A stretch of 50,616 nt of DNA. It comes from DAOTUL01 sp034437435 (GTDB lineage Bacteria > Chloroflexota > Anaerolineae > Aggregatilineales > Phototrophicaceae). The DNA lies in contig CAYQJO010000004.1 of NCBI GenBank assembly GCA_964417785.1, positions 1-50,616 on the forward strand, given 5' to 3'. Within the stretch, counting starts at the first letter, position 1. Each line of letters begins with the position of its first letter. Made by a program: the position numbers and the translations under genes. Below are positions 25,181-33,669 of this stretch, piece by piece. The notes below the pieces were generated by a model. The model did not search any database and had not been told where the DNA came from. It worked only from the letters and a program-made list of their open reading frames with translations.

Positions 25181-26082
25181 CGCACCAGCCCTAACCGTCG
25201 CAGATCGTACAGAATGACCTTTTCCCAGGCATAATCCGTCACCAGCGGCAGATAAAACACGCCGCGTCTGGCACAGGTCAGGCGGATTTCCTCACGCCAT
25301 TCCAGCACGCGCCGCACATAAAGCTCGCGCATACCGCCGTCCATGCTGACTTCCTGGGGTGTACCCGTCTCAACATCGATCAGGCGCAAATCGCCGACCT
25401 GGGGCGGAATCATCTCATCTGGCGACAGCACATGCAGCAGCACCACTTCGTGTCCGCGCCCCTGCAAGGCAGTTAACCCGTCCAGATAACCCGACGGCGA
25501 GAACATATCAGTGATGACAAACGTCAAACCTGGACGCCGCGCCCGGACGGCGTAGGTTTGCAGAGTCGCGTTCAAATCGGTCACGCCGTTGGCTTTGATC
25601 CGGTCCACATAGCGCAGCATCCCCAGGCTTTGCCCGCGCCCACGCACCGGCCCAAAAGGATCGACACGATCCAGGCTGACCGCTTGCAGACTCAACTGGT
25701 CGTTGGTGTTCAAAGAGATAAACGCCAACCCCGCCATCAGGCGCTTGCCGAACAACAACTTGTTGGCATCCGCCGACAGCCCTTCCAGGTCATCTTGGAC
25801 CGGCCAATCCATGCTCCGGGAGGCATCCAGGATGATGTGAACAGCCAGGTCTTCTTCGTCTTCCAGCAGTTTGACGTAAGGGCGTTCGGTTCGGGCGTAG
25901 ACGTTCCAGTCCAGGCGGCGCAGATCATCGCCGGGGGTGTAGTTGCGATAGTCGGCGAACTCGATGCTGGTGCCGCGTTTGGTCGAGCGGCGCTCGCCTT
26001 TGATGGCACCAGCACGGACTTTGGTGCCGACCAGCATCAACTGGCTCAATTTGCGGCGAATCGATTCATCCAATATTGCCAT
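25177..26082 (-). CDS. DUF58 domain protein
   Basis: 301 residues, soluble, with the DUF58 signature EFADYRNYTPGDDLRRLDWNVYARTERPYVKLLEDEEDL (split over residues 41-79) followed by a VWA-like half with DASRSMD at 86-92. It is the regular partner of MoxR ATPases. The ATG shares one base with the stop of the GH114-like gene (TAATG) and the 3' end overlaps the BatA-like gene, so translation of the three genes is coupled. Confidence 0.93.
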   Translation of the reverse strand: MAILDESIRRKLSQLMLVGTKVRAGAIKGERRSTKRGTSIEFADYRNYTPGDDLRRLDWNVYARTERPYVKLLEDEEDLAVHIILDASRSMDWPVQDDLEGLSADANKLLFGKRLMAGLAFISLNTNDQLSLQAVSLDRVDPFGPVRGRGQSLGMLRYVDRIKANGVTDLNATLQTYAVRARRPGLTFVITDMFSPSGYLDGLTALQGRGHEVVLLHVLSPDEMIPPQVGDLRLIDVETGTPQEVSMDGGMRELYVRRVLEWREEIRLTCARRGVFYLPLVTDYAWEKVILYDLRRLGLVR

Positions 26083-27059
26083 TAGTCACCCTCATATGGC
26101 GGAATATATCGGTCCAGCGAGCGCGGTCCGGTAAAAGGAATGAAACCATACTCGCGGGCGGTCGTATGAACCCAGGTCACATGGTCTGGTTCCAGCGCGT
26201 AATCGACCGTGAACACAATCAATCCACGCTCACGGGCCAGCGTCAGATAGCCCAGGTATTCCTCACTGCTGACGTGCAGCGTGCTGTCCGGGTAGTCTTC
26301 GTGAAGCTGGCGGCAGGCGTCGCTCAGCGAGTTGACATAGGCCACCGTCTCGATGTCGGCATCAGTCGCCGGCAGCGGACAATCGCCCTCGATTCCATCT
26401 GCGCCGCCGTCGAACCAGACCTGCTCCTGTGCAATGGCGTCGATAGCGTCCACATAGTCATCGTACTCCACCAGTTCAGCGGCGTTCTGCGCGATGACGA
26501 TGAAACCGGGCCGCTGCGCACGGGTGTATTCCGCGATGTCGCTCACGAACCAGATCATCTCCTGCACCGGGTCTACCCCATCGGCTTCAGCGAAAGCCAC
26601 CACATTCTCGTCGGAGTAGGCTTCCACCCAATCGAGATAAATACCATCAAACCCGGCTTCCAGAATGAGCGGCAGCAGATCGTCAAACCAGATCGCCTGC
26701 CACTCGTCCCACCAGAAAGCGACCGGGTAGTTGCCGGTCCAGCCGTCCGGGTCCTCGCCAACAATCCACTCCGGATTACCGACACGCCATCCGGGCTGCC
26801 AGTAGGTGCGGTAATCCTCGGCCTGCCCAATGTCAATATAGGCGATGACGAGTTTATCGGCCTCGTGCAGCATGGCGACCGTCGCGGCGATGTCATGGTC
26901 GGTGCTGTTGCGCTCGGTGATAATCGGATCGATCACCACCATATCGTAGGTCGATTGCGCGGCCTGTTCCAGCACGACATCCACATCTTCGTTGACGCCG
27001 ATATAGTAAAACCAGCTATCGACATCGGACAGTAGCAGGAGGAGGGCGATCCAGATCAT
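26082..27059 (-). CDS. GH114-like (TM1410-type) glycoside hydrolase family protein
   Basis: 325 residues. A short hydrophobic N-terminus (MIWIALLLLLS) suggests export. The body is a TIM barrel of the endo-alpha-1,4-polygalactosaminidase / TM1410 group: YDMVVIDPIITER, DKLVIAYIDIGQAEDYR, FDGIYLDWVEAYSDE with the acidic cluster of the active site, GFIVIAQNAAEL and DAIAQEQVWFDG. Members cut alpha-linked galactosaminoglycan; the substrate here is unknown. It overlaps MoxR (ATGA) upstream and DUF58 (TAATG) downstream, so it is a true member of the operon although not a usual one. Confidence 0.85.
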   Translation of the reverse strand: MIWIALLLLLSDVDSWFYYIGVNEDVDVVLEQAAQSTYDMVVIDPIITERNSTDHDIAATVAMLHEADKLVIAYIDIGQAEDYRTYWQPGWRVGNPEWIVGEDPDGWTGNYPVAFWWDEWQAIWFDDLLPLILEAGFDGIYLDWVEAYSDENVVAFAEADGVDPVQEMIWFVSDIAEYTRAQRPGFIVIAQNAAELVEYDDYVDAIDAIAQEQVWFDGGADGIEGDCPLPATDADIETVAYVNSLSDACRQLHEDYPDSTLHVSSEEYLGYLTLARERGLIVFTVDYALEPDHVTWVHTTAREYGFIPFTGPRSLDRYIPPYEGD

Positions 27060-28045
27060 GCCTTGGCACGGCTCGTGCTCTTGACCAGTTCGTCGATCAC
27101 ATCGTCAGTGCGGATGCCATCGGCCAGTCCCTCGAAATTGAGCAGCAGACGGTGGCGCAGCGCCGCCCGTGCCACTGCTTCCACATCCTCAAAAGCGACA
27201 TTGAACCGACCTTCCAGCAGCGCGTTGATCTTGGCTCCGATGATGAGCGCCTGCGCGCCGCGTGGGCTGGCCCCGTACTGGACATAACGGCGCACCAGAT
27301 CGGTCGCAGTTTCGTTTTCCGGATGGGTGGCGACGATCAACTCGGCCACATAGCGGCTGACATGCGAGGCAATCGGCGTATCCAGCGCAAGCTGTCCCAT
27401 CGACACCACTTGACGCCCATCCGCGACTTTGCTGGCATAGGGGACATCAACCCCGGTTGTGCGGTCGATGATGGTCACCAACTCATCAACATTGGGGAAT
27501 TCCACATTGACCTTGAACATGAAGCGGTCAAGCTGGGCTTCCGGCAGCGGATAGGTGCCTTCCATTTCCAGTGGATTCTGCGTGGCAAGGACGAAAAAGG
27601 GCGGTTCCAGCTTATACATCTTCCCGGAGACCGTGACGGTTTTCTCCTGCATCGCTTCCAGCAGTGCCGACTGCGTTTTGGGGGTGGCTCGATTGATCTC
27701 ATCCGCCAGCACCAGATTGGCGAAGATCGGCCCCTGCTCAAAGCGGAAGACCTTATGGCCCTCCTCGGTGTCTTCCATGACATTTGTGCCGGTCACGTCG
27801 GCGGGCATCAGGTCGGGCGTGAACTGGATGCGACTGAAGTCCAGTTCCAGTACATCCGCCAGCGTGCGGATCAACTGCGTCTTGCCCAGTCCAGGAACGC
27901 CTTCCAGCAGTGCGTGGCGTCCGGCGAGGATGCAGATAATCACATTGCGGACAACCCTCTTCTGCCCCACGATCACCCGCCCGACCTCGGACTCGATCTC
28001 CTGCGCGATACGGCTAAATTCTTCCAGGTTCATCTCGGTTGCCAT
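27056..28045 (-). CDS. MoxR family AAA+ ATPase
   Basis: 329 residues. Walker A GVPGLGKT is at 49-56 and Walker B LVLADE at 111-116, followed by INRATPKTQSALLEAMQE. The sensor-1 ATQNP and the MoxR hallmark EGTYPLPEAQLDRFM are present, as is the C-terminal YGASPRGAQALI lid. A chaperone-like ATPase that acts on VWA-domain partners such as the BatA-like and DUF58 proteins encoded downstream. AAGGAA precedes the ATG. It sits 32 bases after the coiled-coil protein gene. Confidence 0.96.
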   Translation of the reverse strand: MATEMNLEEFSRIAQEIESEVGRVIVGQKRVVRNVIICILAGRHALLEGVPGLGKTQLIRTLADVLELDFSRIQFTPDLMPADVTGTNVMEDTEEGHKVFRFEQGPIFANLVLADEINRATPKTQSALLEAMQEKTVTVSGKMYKLEPPFFVLATQNPLEMEGTYPLPEAQLDRFMFKVNVEFPNVDELVTIIDRTTGVDVPYASKVADGRQVVSMGQLALDTPIASHVSRYVAELIVATHPENETATDLVRRYVQYGASPRGAQALIIGAKINALLEGRFNVAFEDVEAVARAALRHRLLLNFEGLADGIRTDDVIDELVKSTSRAKA

Positions 28046-28077
28046 GCCGATTCCTTTATCTCGTTGTTGATATGGTC

Positions 28078-29835
28078 TTATTCGCCAGAACGCGGTGCCA
28101 GCGACGTGAAGTAATCGTGGATCACATCGCGCAGCCCCAGCGGGATATAGCCCTGATCGAGCGCTTCGTTGACGGCCCCGGTATAATCACCGTAGACTTG
28201 ATTGTAAGGTACCGTCACCTGACCTTCGGGGTTCTCGCTGAAATCCCCCTGGACGACCGGCACATCGCTGTCATCGGATTCGAGGAAGATTTCGGTTTCA
28301 CCGGTCTCCATGTTGGGACGGCGCGGCGCGAACACCGACTCAAAGGTGTCCTCCTGACCCTCGTCACCGGCACCCTGACCGGGGTCCTGTTCCGGTGCGC
28401 CGGTGGTGTCCGCATCGGGAGGTGGCGGCTCATTGCCGACCTGTCCGCCGGTCTGATTCGGGTTAGACGGCGGTGGTCCCTGCTGCGGGTCGCCCTGCTG
28501 GCCTTCGTTATCACCGGGTTGGCCTTCACCGGTCTGGCTTTCGCCGCCTTCTTCTTCGCCAGATGAGCCAGTCTGGCCTTCCTCAGCCTCACCTTCACCG
28601 GGCTGCTGGCCGGGTTGGCCTTCTTCGCCCGGTTCCTGGCCCGCATCACCCTCTTCACCCGGCTGCTGGCCTTCCTGCTCACCTTCCTGGCCCTGCTGCT
28701 GCATGTCATCCTGCGCCTGCTGCATCTGCTCGGCGCTCTGCTGCATCTGTTCAGCCGATTCCTGATTGCGCTGCTGCTGCTCTGTCTGCCGCTGCATCTC
28801 CTCAGCCGCCCGTTGCAGCGCTTCCTGGGCAGCCTGCTGATCGCCTTCGCGCAGCGCTTCCGCCGCTTCCCGCAGCGCCTCAGCCGCCTCCGGTGCCATC
28901 TCTTCCAGCCGTTCGGCAGCCTGTTCCAGCGCTTCGGCCAGATCGTTCATATCCTCTTGCGACTGGCTATCCATCTCTTCGGCAAGTTGTTCCAGCGTCT
29001 CTGAGAGTTCGGCACCGGCCTCAAACTGCTCATCCGTCAGGTTACTCAGCGACTCGGCAGCATCGCGCTCGGCCTGCTGCTGCATCGCGCTCTGGCTTTC
29101 CAGTTGTTCGGCCTGCTCGTTTAGCGCGTTCTCGACCTCACTCATGGTGGCGAGGGCTTCTTCTTCGCTGAGGTCCTCATCCTGAAGCGTTTCCAGGCTG
29201 GCTTCCAGCGTTTCCAGAAGTTCTTCGCGGGTTTCATCATCCAGGTTAGTATCGGTGGCGATTTCCTCAATGGCGTCCTGGATGTCCTCAACCGCCTCCG
29301 TGACGACCTGATCCTGATCGGCGTTACGCGACAGCGCTGTCGCCTGTTCGTTGGGCAGCAAAATCAGCACCACCAGCACCACGACCAGGAGCAACACCGC
29401 AATCCACTCCAACGGACGGAAGATCAAGGGCAGTCGTTCGCGCACGGCGACACTTCGCGCTTTGCGGTAAGCATCGTCAAGCTGGTGACTGACCAGTTCT
29501 TCCGCCGCCTGGATACGCCCGCTCGCCAGTTCCAGCGCGGTCGATACCCGCTCCTGCAAGCCGAAACGCCGGTCAAACTGCTGCGCTGCCTGGATTGGCT
29601 GGCGCGGCCACAACCAGATCATCAACAGCGACGCGCCGACCACACCGATCAACGCCATGGCTGCTGTCAGTGCGACTTCGTCGTTGGTGAGCCAGGGCCT
29701 TGCCCGTGCCGCCAACGCGATGCCGATTCCGATCATCAGGCCGAGTATCAACACACGCGATAGCCAACCGCTGGTCTGTTGCAGGCGTAAACGCCGGTCC
29801 CAGACCTGGAGGATACTGCGTAATTGTTCATCCAT
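28078..29835 (-). CDS. Large coiled-coil membrane protein of the MoxR operon (DUF4175-like)
   Basis: 585 residues. Two helices near 25-45 and 57-76, then a third near 138-160. Residues about 175-370 are Glu/Gln/Ala heptads, a long coiled coil. About 370-480 is low complexity rich in Gly, Gln, Glu and Pro. A conserved C-terminal piece reads VPYNQVYGDYTGAVNEALDQ then YIPLGLRDVIHDYF, a motif known from DUF4175-type proteins in MoxR operons. It probably holds or senses the envelope part of the system. The ATG at 29835 lies 12 bases after the ABC-2 permease stop. Confidence 0.8.
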   Translation of the reverse strand: MDEQLRSILQVWDRRLRLQQTSGWLSRVLILGLMIGIGIALAARARPWLTNDEVALTAAMALIGVVGASLLMIWLWPRQPIQAAQQFDRRFGLQERVSTALELASGRIQAAEELVSHQLDDAYRKARSVAVRERLPLIFRPLEWIAVLLLVVVLVVLILLPNEQATALSRNADQDQVVTEAVEDIQDAIEEIATDTNLDDETREELLETLEASLETLQDEDLSEEEALATMSEVENALNEQAEQLESQSAMQQQAERDAAESLSNLTDEQFEAGAELSETLEQLAEEMDSQSQEDMNDLAEALEQAAERLEEMAPEAAEALREAAEALREGDQQAAQEALQRAAEEMQRQTEQQQRNQESAEQMQQSAEQMQQAQDDMQQQGQEGEQEGQQPGEEGDAGQEPGEEGQPGQQPGEGEAEEGQTGSSGEEEGGESQTGEGQPGDNEGQQGDPQQGPPPSNPNQTGGQVGNEPPPPDADTTGAPEQDPGQGAGDEGQEDTFESVFAPRRPNMETGETEIFLESDDSDVPVVQGDFSENPEGQVTVPYNQVYGDYTGAVNEALDQGYIPLGLRDVIHDYFTSLAPRSGE

Positions 29836-29847
29836 TACAAATAACCT

Positions 29848-31182
29848 TTAAGCATCTGAACGACGCATCTGACGGACAGCCAGGATCACCAGCACCGCAG
29901 CGAGGATGAGATAGATAATGGAAAAGCTGATCCAGGGGGACACCATCGGAATCACGCTGCCATCACTGCTGAGTGTAGCGAACCAGAAGCCCGATTCCTG
30001 CTGTTCGACCAGGAGTTGCTGGGTTGAGAGCGCAGTCAGCACCGGGTTTAGACTCACCACCAACGCCCCCAGATAGATGAGGGCCGCTTCCATCGTGGCC
30101 GAGTCGGTGACGTTCGTGCCGGTACCGCTGACGGCATTGTTGAATATGTTGACGAAGAACCCCAGGACAATCGGCACACCGATGGTGACGATGAACGCAG
30201 CGGTATACGCCCGCACACTGGCGGTCAGGGTACGGTCAACAGTGGTGGAGAAGAACAACCCGACGGCTCCGAGAGCGACGGTCGTCACCGCCAGAATGAC
30301 GAAGGCCAGGATCAACTCGCCTTCGCTGACACCGCCGAAGAAAAAGGCGATACTTTGCAGCGGGATGGCTGCCAGCAGCAGTAGAAAGATGTAACTCAAA
30401 GCCGATTCCAGCTTGCCGACCACGAACGAGGGTTTGGGCAGCAAGGTAATGTGCAGCAAATCGTAGGTTTTGCGCTCTCTTTCGTTGCTCACGGCTCCGG
30501 CGGTGAAGGCCGGCGCGATGAAGATAATCAGCAGCAGTTCCAGACCAACCACACCGGCGAACACGATACGTCCCAATTCACCTGTGACTGACGAGGCATT
30601 GTCCATCACCACGCCGCGTTGCAGCAGATAGAGCAGGACGGCAAAGCCGCTCATCAGGCCCAGGTACACCGTGATGACGACGAAGGCCCGCGCCCCGCGC
30701 ATCCGTTCCCGCACCTCTTTGAGCATGACCGGGTTCAGCCGAAAAGCTCGAAAATCACGGAACATGACCACGCCGGCCATCGCCGCCGGGATAATCGCCA
30801 CCAACGCCGGGGTGTATCCCAGTGTCACCAGAAAAATCGCATTCACCGTCACGATAGCCCAGGTCAAAAGGACCGCCCAGATTTCCTGTGCCAGCACACC
30901 CACCATCGCCACCATCAACGCACTGACATTTGCCAGCGTCAGCAGCACGACAGCCAGCATGGCGGTATCCCCTGCACCATCATGAAAAGCCAGCAAGATA
31001 TTCGACGCTGTGGTAAACAGATCATCCACCGCATCGAGTGCCGCTATGATGCCGACCAGCAGCACCAGCACGACGGCGATACCGTTGGCAATGGCACCCC
31101 ATCTGAGAATTTCACCGGCACGTTGAACCCGCATTTCTCGCGGTGTAAGAGGGATTTCGTCTAACGTTCTTCTTCGTAACAT
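29848..31182 (-). CDS. ABC-2 type transporter permease
   Basis: 444 residues with about 10-12 membrane segments. The motif AFTAGAVSNERERKTYDLLHITLLPKPSFVVGKL (near residue 225-260) is the classic ABC-2 permease signature between helices. It is the first gene of the MoxR operon, but no ATP-binding subunit is encoded beside it. The ATG at 31182 has AAGG directly abutting, which is too close for a normal ribosome site; a later ATG (MRVQRAGEIL, about residue 17) is possible. Divergent from the GT-C gene across 115 bases. Confidence 0.85.
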   Translation of the reverse strand: MLRRRTLDEIPLTPREMRVQRAGEILRWGAIANGIAVVLVLLVGIIAALDAVDDLFTTASNILLAFHDGAGDTAMLAVVLLTLANVSALMVAMVGVLAQEIWAVLLTWAIVTVNAIFLVTLGYTPALVAIIPAAMAGVVMFRDFRAFRLNPVMLKEVRERMRGARAFVVITVYLGLMSGFAVLLYLLQRGVVMDNASSVTGELGRIVFAGVVGLELLLIIFIAPAFTAGAVSNERERKTYDLLHITLLPKPSFVVGKLESALSYIFLLLLAAIPLQSIAFFFGGVSEGELILAFVILAVTTVALGAVGLFFSTTVDRTLTASVRAYTAAFIVTIGVPIVLGFFVNIFNNAVSGTGTNVTDSATMEAALIYLGALVVSLNPVLTALSTQQLLVEQQESGFWFATLSSDGSVIPMVSPWISFSIIYLILAAVLVILAVRQMRRSDA

Positions 31183-31297
31183 CCTTACAGCCCATCACTA
31201 CGCATCACCTCTATCCTACGATAACCCGACCACTTCGCACAATCCGTAATCTAGACGTGCTGGCACCCGCCGGGGCTTACCGCTAAAATGGGCCGCC

Positions 31298-33286
31298 ATG
31301 CGAAAGTGGATTATGGCGTTTACCCTGATCTTTCTGGCCGTTCTGGTCTTTGATGTCTATCCGGGACTGCGCGGCGGTGGCGGCTGGCGCTGGCCCTATG
31401 CCCTGCCCGATGACTGGCTGCCGGTACTGGTACTGGCCGTTCTGCTGGTGGTGTATCTGGTGGGAGTCGTCTGGCTGCGCCGTCACTATCCCGCTGGACA
31501 ACCGATTTTCGCCTTGATCGCGGCAGCGGTCCTGGGTGTGGCGGTCGTCGGCGTGCGCGGCGATCCGGTCTACCTGCTGCTGGTGCGCACCCTGTCACCC
31601 GTCCAGGCCGGAGCCAGTCTGGTCGCAGTCGAGTATATGGCCGACGAAGGACTGCAACCCACCTTAGAACGCTGGCCGTCCGTGATGCGCGAGGCCGGGG
31701 AGCGCAACATCATCCATTTTACGACCAGCCCACCGGGTCAACCGCTGATACACTACAGCGCGGCACACATCTTCGACTCGTCCTGGCCGAGTACGGCGCT
31801 GCGACCGTACCAATGCAGCAACCTCCAGGCCATGCGCTACACACGCGGCGAACTCAACAGCACTGTGATCGGAATGCTGATGCCGCTGTGGGCGGCGCTG
31901 GCGGTCGTTCCGTTATCTGTTGCTGCATTCGATCTCACAGGGGACCGTTCGATGGCCCGGCGATTGGCGACATGGTGGCCGCTGGTGCCGACAGTGCTGT
32001 TGTTTGCGCCCACCTGGAACACGCTGTATCCAGCTTTGTGCGTCACCAGTTTTGCCCTGCTGCTGCGCGGATTCCTGCATAAGAAACCGGACTTCGTGGT
32101 CGCTGGCGGTGTTGTCATGTCGATAACGACTTTTCTCAACTTCGCCGTACTGCCGGTGCTGCTGTTGTTTGGATTGTTTACGCTGGGTGCAGCGGGCGTA
32201 TCGCTGGTACGCCCTTACGTGATATGGGCGGTGCGTCAGGGCGTCTGGTTCGGTATTGGATTGGCGAGTGTCTGGATCGTTTACTGGCTGGCGTCCGGAC
32301 TCACGCCGCTGGACCTGTGGAATATGACCGTCAATCAGCATGGTGATCTGGTCCAGCGGGAGTACCTGCCCTGGTTGATCCTGCATCCCTACGACACGTT
32401 GATGTTTGTCGGTTGGCCGCTGGCGGCGTTGTTTTTGCTGGGTGTGTGGTGGTCAATCTGGAAATGGAATATAGCGGACGGCAAGAATGCCGTCCCTACG
32501 TCCCCCAATCGTAGGGACGCGCAACAGCGCATCCGCCGGAAGGCTCCTTCAGACCAAACGGTATCCGAGCCTCTCCATGCGATGGAGAGGGGGCCGGGGG
32601 GTGAGGTCATTGCCTTGATCTTTGCCACCCTCACCACCTTCATCCTGGTGAACCTCAGCGGCATTGCTCAGGGCGAGAACGCCCGAATCATGAGCTTTTA
32701 TGCGCCGTTTTTCCTGCTGTCGGGCGTGACGGTGCTGCGCCACCACACCTGGGATTTACCGCTGCTGGCAGCGCAGGCGCTGACGGTGCTGGTCATGGCG
32801 GCGGTGCTGCCAGTGATCCGGTTGGACCTCAACCCGCAGCCCGACGGACCGCGCACCGACATTGCCCAACTGGCATGGGAACCCTCACCGGTGAATGTTC
32901 GTTTGACCAGCGAGCAGTACAACGGTGAGGCGCTCATGGGCGGTTATCGCTTTGTGGCCGATATTGTGGGACAGGGAATCACATTGGAGACCATCTGGCA
33001 GGGTGTGGTGCGTCCGGAGCGCCCCTACCAGTTTGAAGTGGTTGCCCGTGCTGAAAACGATATGGATGGCGAGATTGTGTCCGAGCCGCACCGGTGGTAC
33101 GCTCAGAACGGAAATTATCTGCCCACTTGCTGGCGTGCAGGCGATGTGGTCCACGACGTAACGTTCGTGCCGCTGCCGTTGGTGTCCGCGCCGGTACAGT
33201 GGACGCTCACGCTGCAACTGGTTGATGAGCGCACCGGTGACACATTCGGGCCGCCGGTCGAACTCGGCCCGGTGCCGTATCCATAG
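31298..33286 (+). CDS. GT-C-like polytopic membrane protein carrying in-frame repeat insertions
   Basis: 662 residues. At least ten membrane helices fill residues 5-390 and 440-505, and a soluble beta-rich tail follows (GGYRFVADIVGQGITLETIW, CWRAGDVVHDVTFVPLP), like the tail of the protein at 6385. The hydrophilic stretch at about 391-437 is not gene-derived: its DNA is a double-hairpin repeat (32474-32539) plus a second palindromic repeat (32570-32608), both read through in frame. This lengthens a loop between two helices without breaking the frame. Function is inferred as lipid-linked sugar transferase; no catalytic motif is certain. ATG with no strong ribosome site. Confidence 0.7.
   Translation: MRKWIMAFTLIFLAVLVFDVYPGLRGGGGWRWPYALPDDWLPVLVLAVLLVVYLVGVVWLRRHYPAGQPIFALIAAAVLGVAVVGVRGDPVYLLLVRTLSPVQAGASLVAVEYMADEGLQPTLERWPSVMREAGERNIIHFTTSPPGQPLIHYSAAHIFDSSWPSTALRPYQCSNLQAMRYTRGELNSTVIGMLMPLWAALAVVPLSVAAFDLTGDRSMARRLATWWPLVPTVLLFAPTWNTLYPALCVTSFALLLRGFLHKKPDFVVAGGVVMSITTFLNFAVLPVLLLFGLFTLGAAGVSLVRPYVIWAVRQGVWFGIGLASVWIVYWLASGLTPLDLWNMTVNQHGDLVQREYLPWLILHPYDTLMFVGWPLAALFLLGVWWSIWKWNIADGKNAVPTSPNRRDAQQRIRRKAPSDQTVSEPLHAMERGPGGEVIALIFATLTTFILVNLSGIAQGENARIMSFYAPFFLLSGVTVLRHHTWDLPLLAAQALTVLVMAAVLPVIRLDLNPQPDGPRTDIAQLAWEPSPVNVRLTSEQYNGEALMGGYRFVADIVGQGITLETIWQGVVRPERPYQFEVVARAENDMDGEIVSEPHRWYAQNGNYLPTCWRAGDVVHDVTFVPLPLVSAPVQWTLTLQLVDERTGDTFGPPVELGPVPYP
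32474..32539. repeat. Double-hairpin palindromic element, copy B (inside a gene)
   Basis: GGACGGCA-AGAA-TGCCGTCC, core CCCTAC...GTAGGG, then GGACGCGC-AACA-GCGCATCC with one mismatch. The arms match copy A at 2072-2143 closely. It lies inside the GT-C gene and is read in frame as part of a loop. Confidence 0.8.
32570..32608. repeat. Second palindromic repeat (CCTCTCCAT/ATGGAGAGG type)
   Basis: A 9-bp stem CCTCTCCAT / ATGGAGAGG with a GCG loop, followed by GGGCCGGGGGGTGAGGT. From memory, DNA of this look (translated as LHxMERGPGGEV) recurs inside unrelated Chloroflexi genes. It sits 30 bases after copy B in the same reading frame, so two different elements are stacked in one loop. Confidence 0.6.
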
Positions 33287-33288
33287 CC

Positions 33289-33636
33289 ATGTTGTTTCGA
33301 CTCGCTCGCAGCGGACTGGCCCGCCGCTTACTCGGTTGGATTTTCGCACACATGAGTTTCATCATCCCGGTTGATCGCCTGCACGAAACTGATAATCTGA
33401 TCGTTTTTCACCATCCACGTCCATCCTACACGGTGCATATTCTGATTGTGCCGAAACGGGACTGGCATGATCTGAGCGCAGTCGTACCGGATGACCCCTT
33501 CAACGCGGACCTTTTCGCTACCGTGCGGAGTCTCATCACCGAGTTCGAACTGGAACGCTACCGGCTCATCTGCAACGGCGGCGATTACCAGGATGTACCC
33601 ATTTTACATTTTCATCTCATCAGCGAAGAATCATGA
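33289..33636 (+). CDS. HIT-family nucleotide-binding protein with a degenerate triad
   Basis: 115 residues. The HIT fold is visible: FIIPVDRLHETDNLIVFHHPRPSYTVHILIVPKRDW and the C-terminal QDVPILHFHLIS. The triad HxHxHxx reads I105-L-H107-F-H109-L-I: the first His is Ile, while the middle (nucleophile) and last His remain. HIT hydrolases split nucleoside phosphoramidates and related nucleotides. The N-terminal 20 residues are basic/hydrophobic, unlike most HIT proteins; a start at Met22 would remove them. It starts two bases after the GT-C stop, so is probably cotranscribed. Confidence 0.8.
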   Translation: MLFRLARSGLARRLLGWIFAHMSFIIPVDRLHETDNLIVFHHPRPSYTVHILIVPKRDWHDLSAVVPDDPFNADLFATVRSLITEFELERYRLICNGGDYQDVPILHFHLISEES

Positions 33637-33669
33637 CCCATTGGCTCGAATTCTCCCGACGGATTTCGA

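Noticed and set aside
28473..29171. Pro/Leu-rich plus-strand frames opposite the coiled-coil gene
   Set aside because: Low-complexity reflections of the Gln/Glu-rich sequence.
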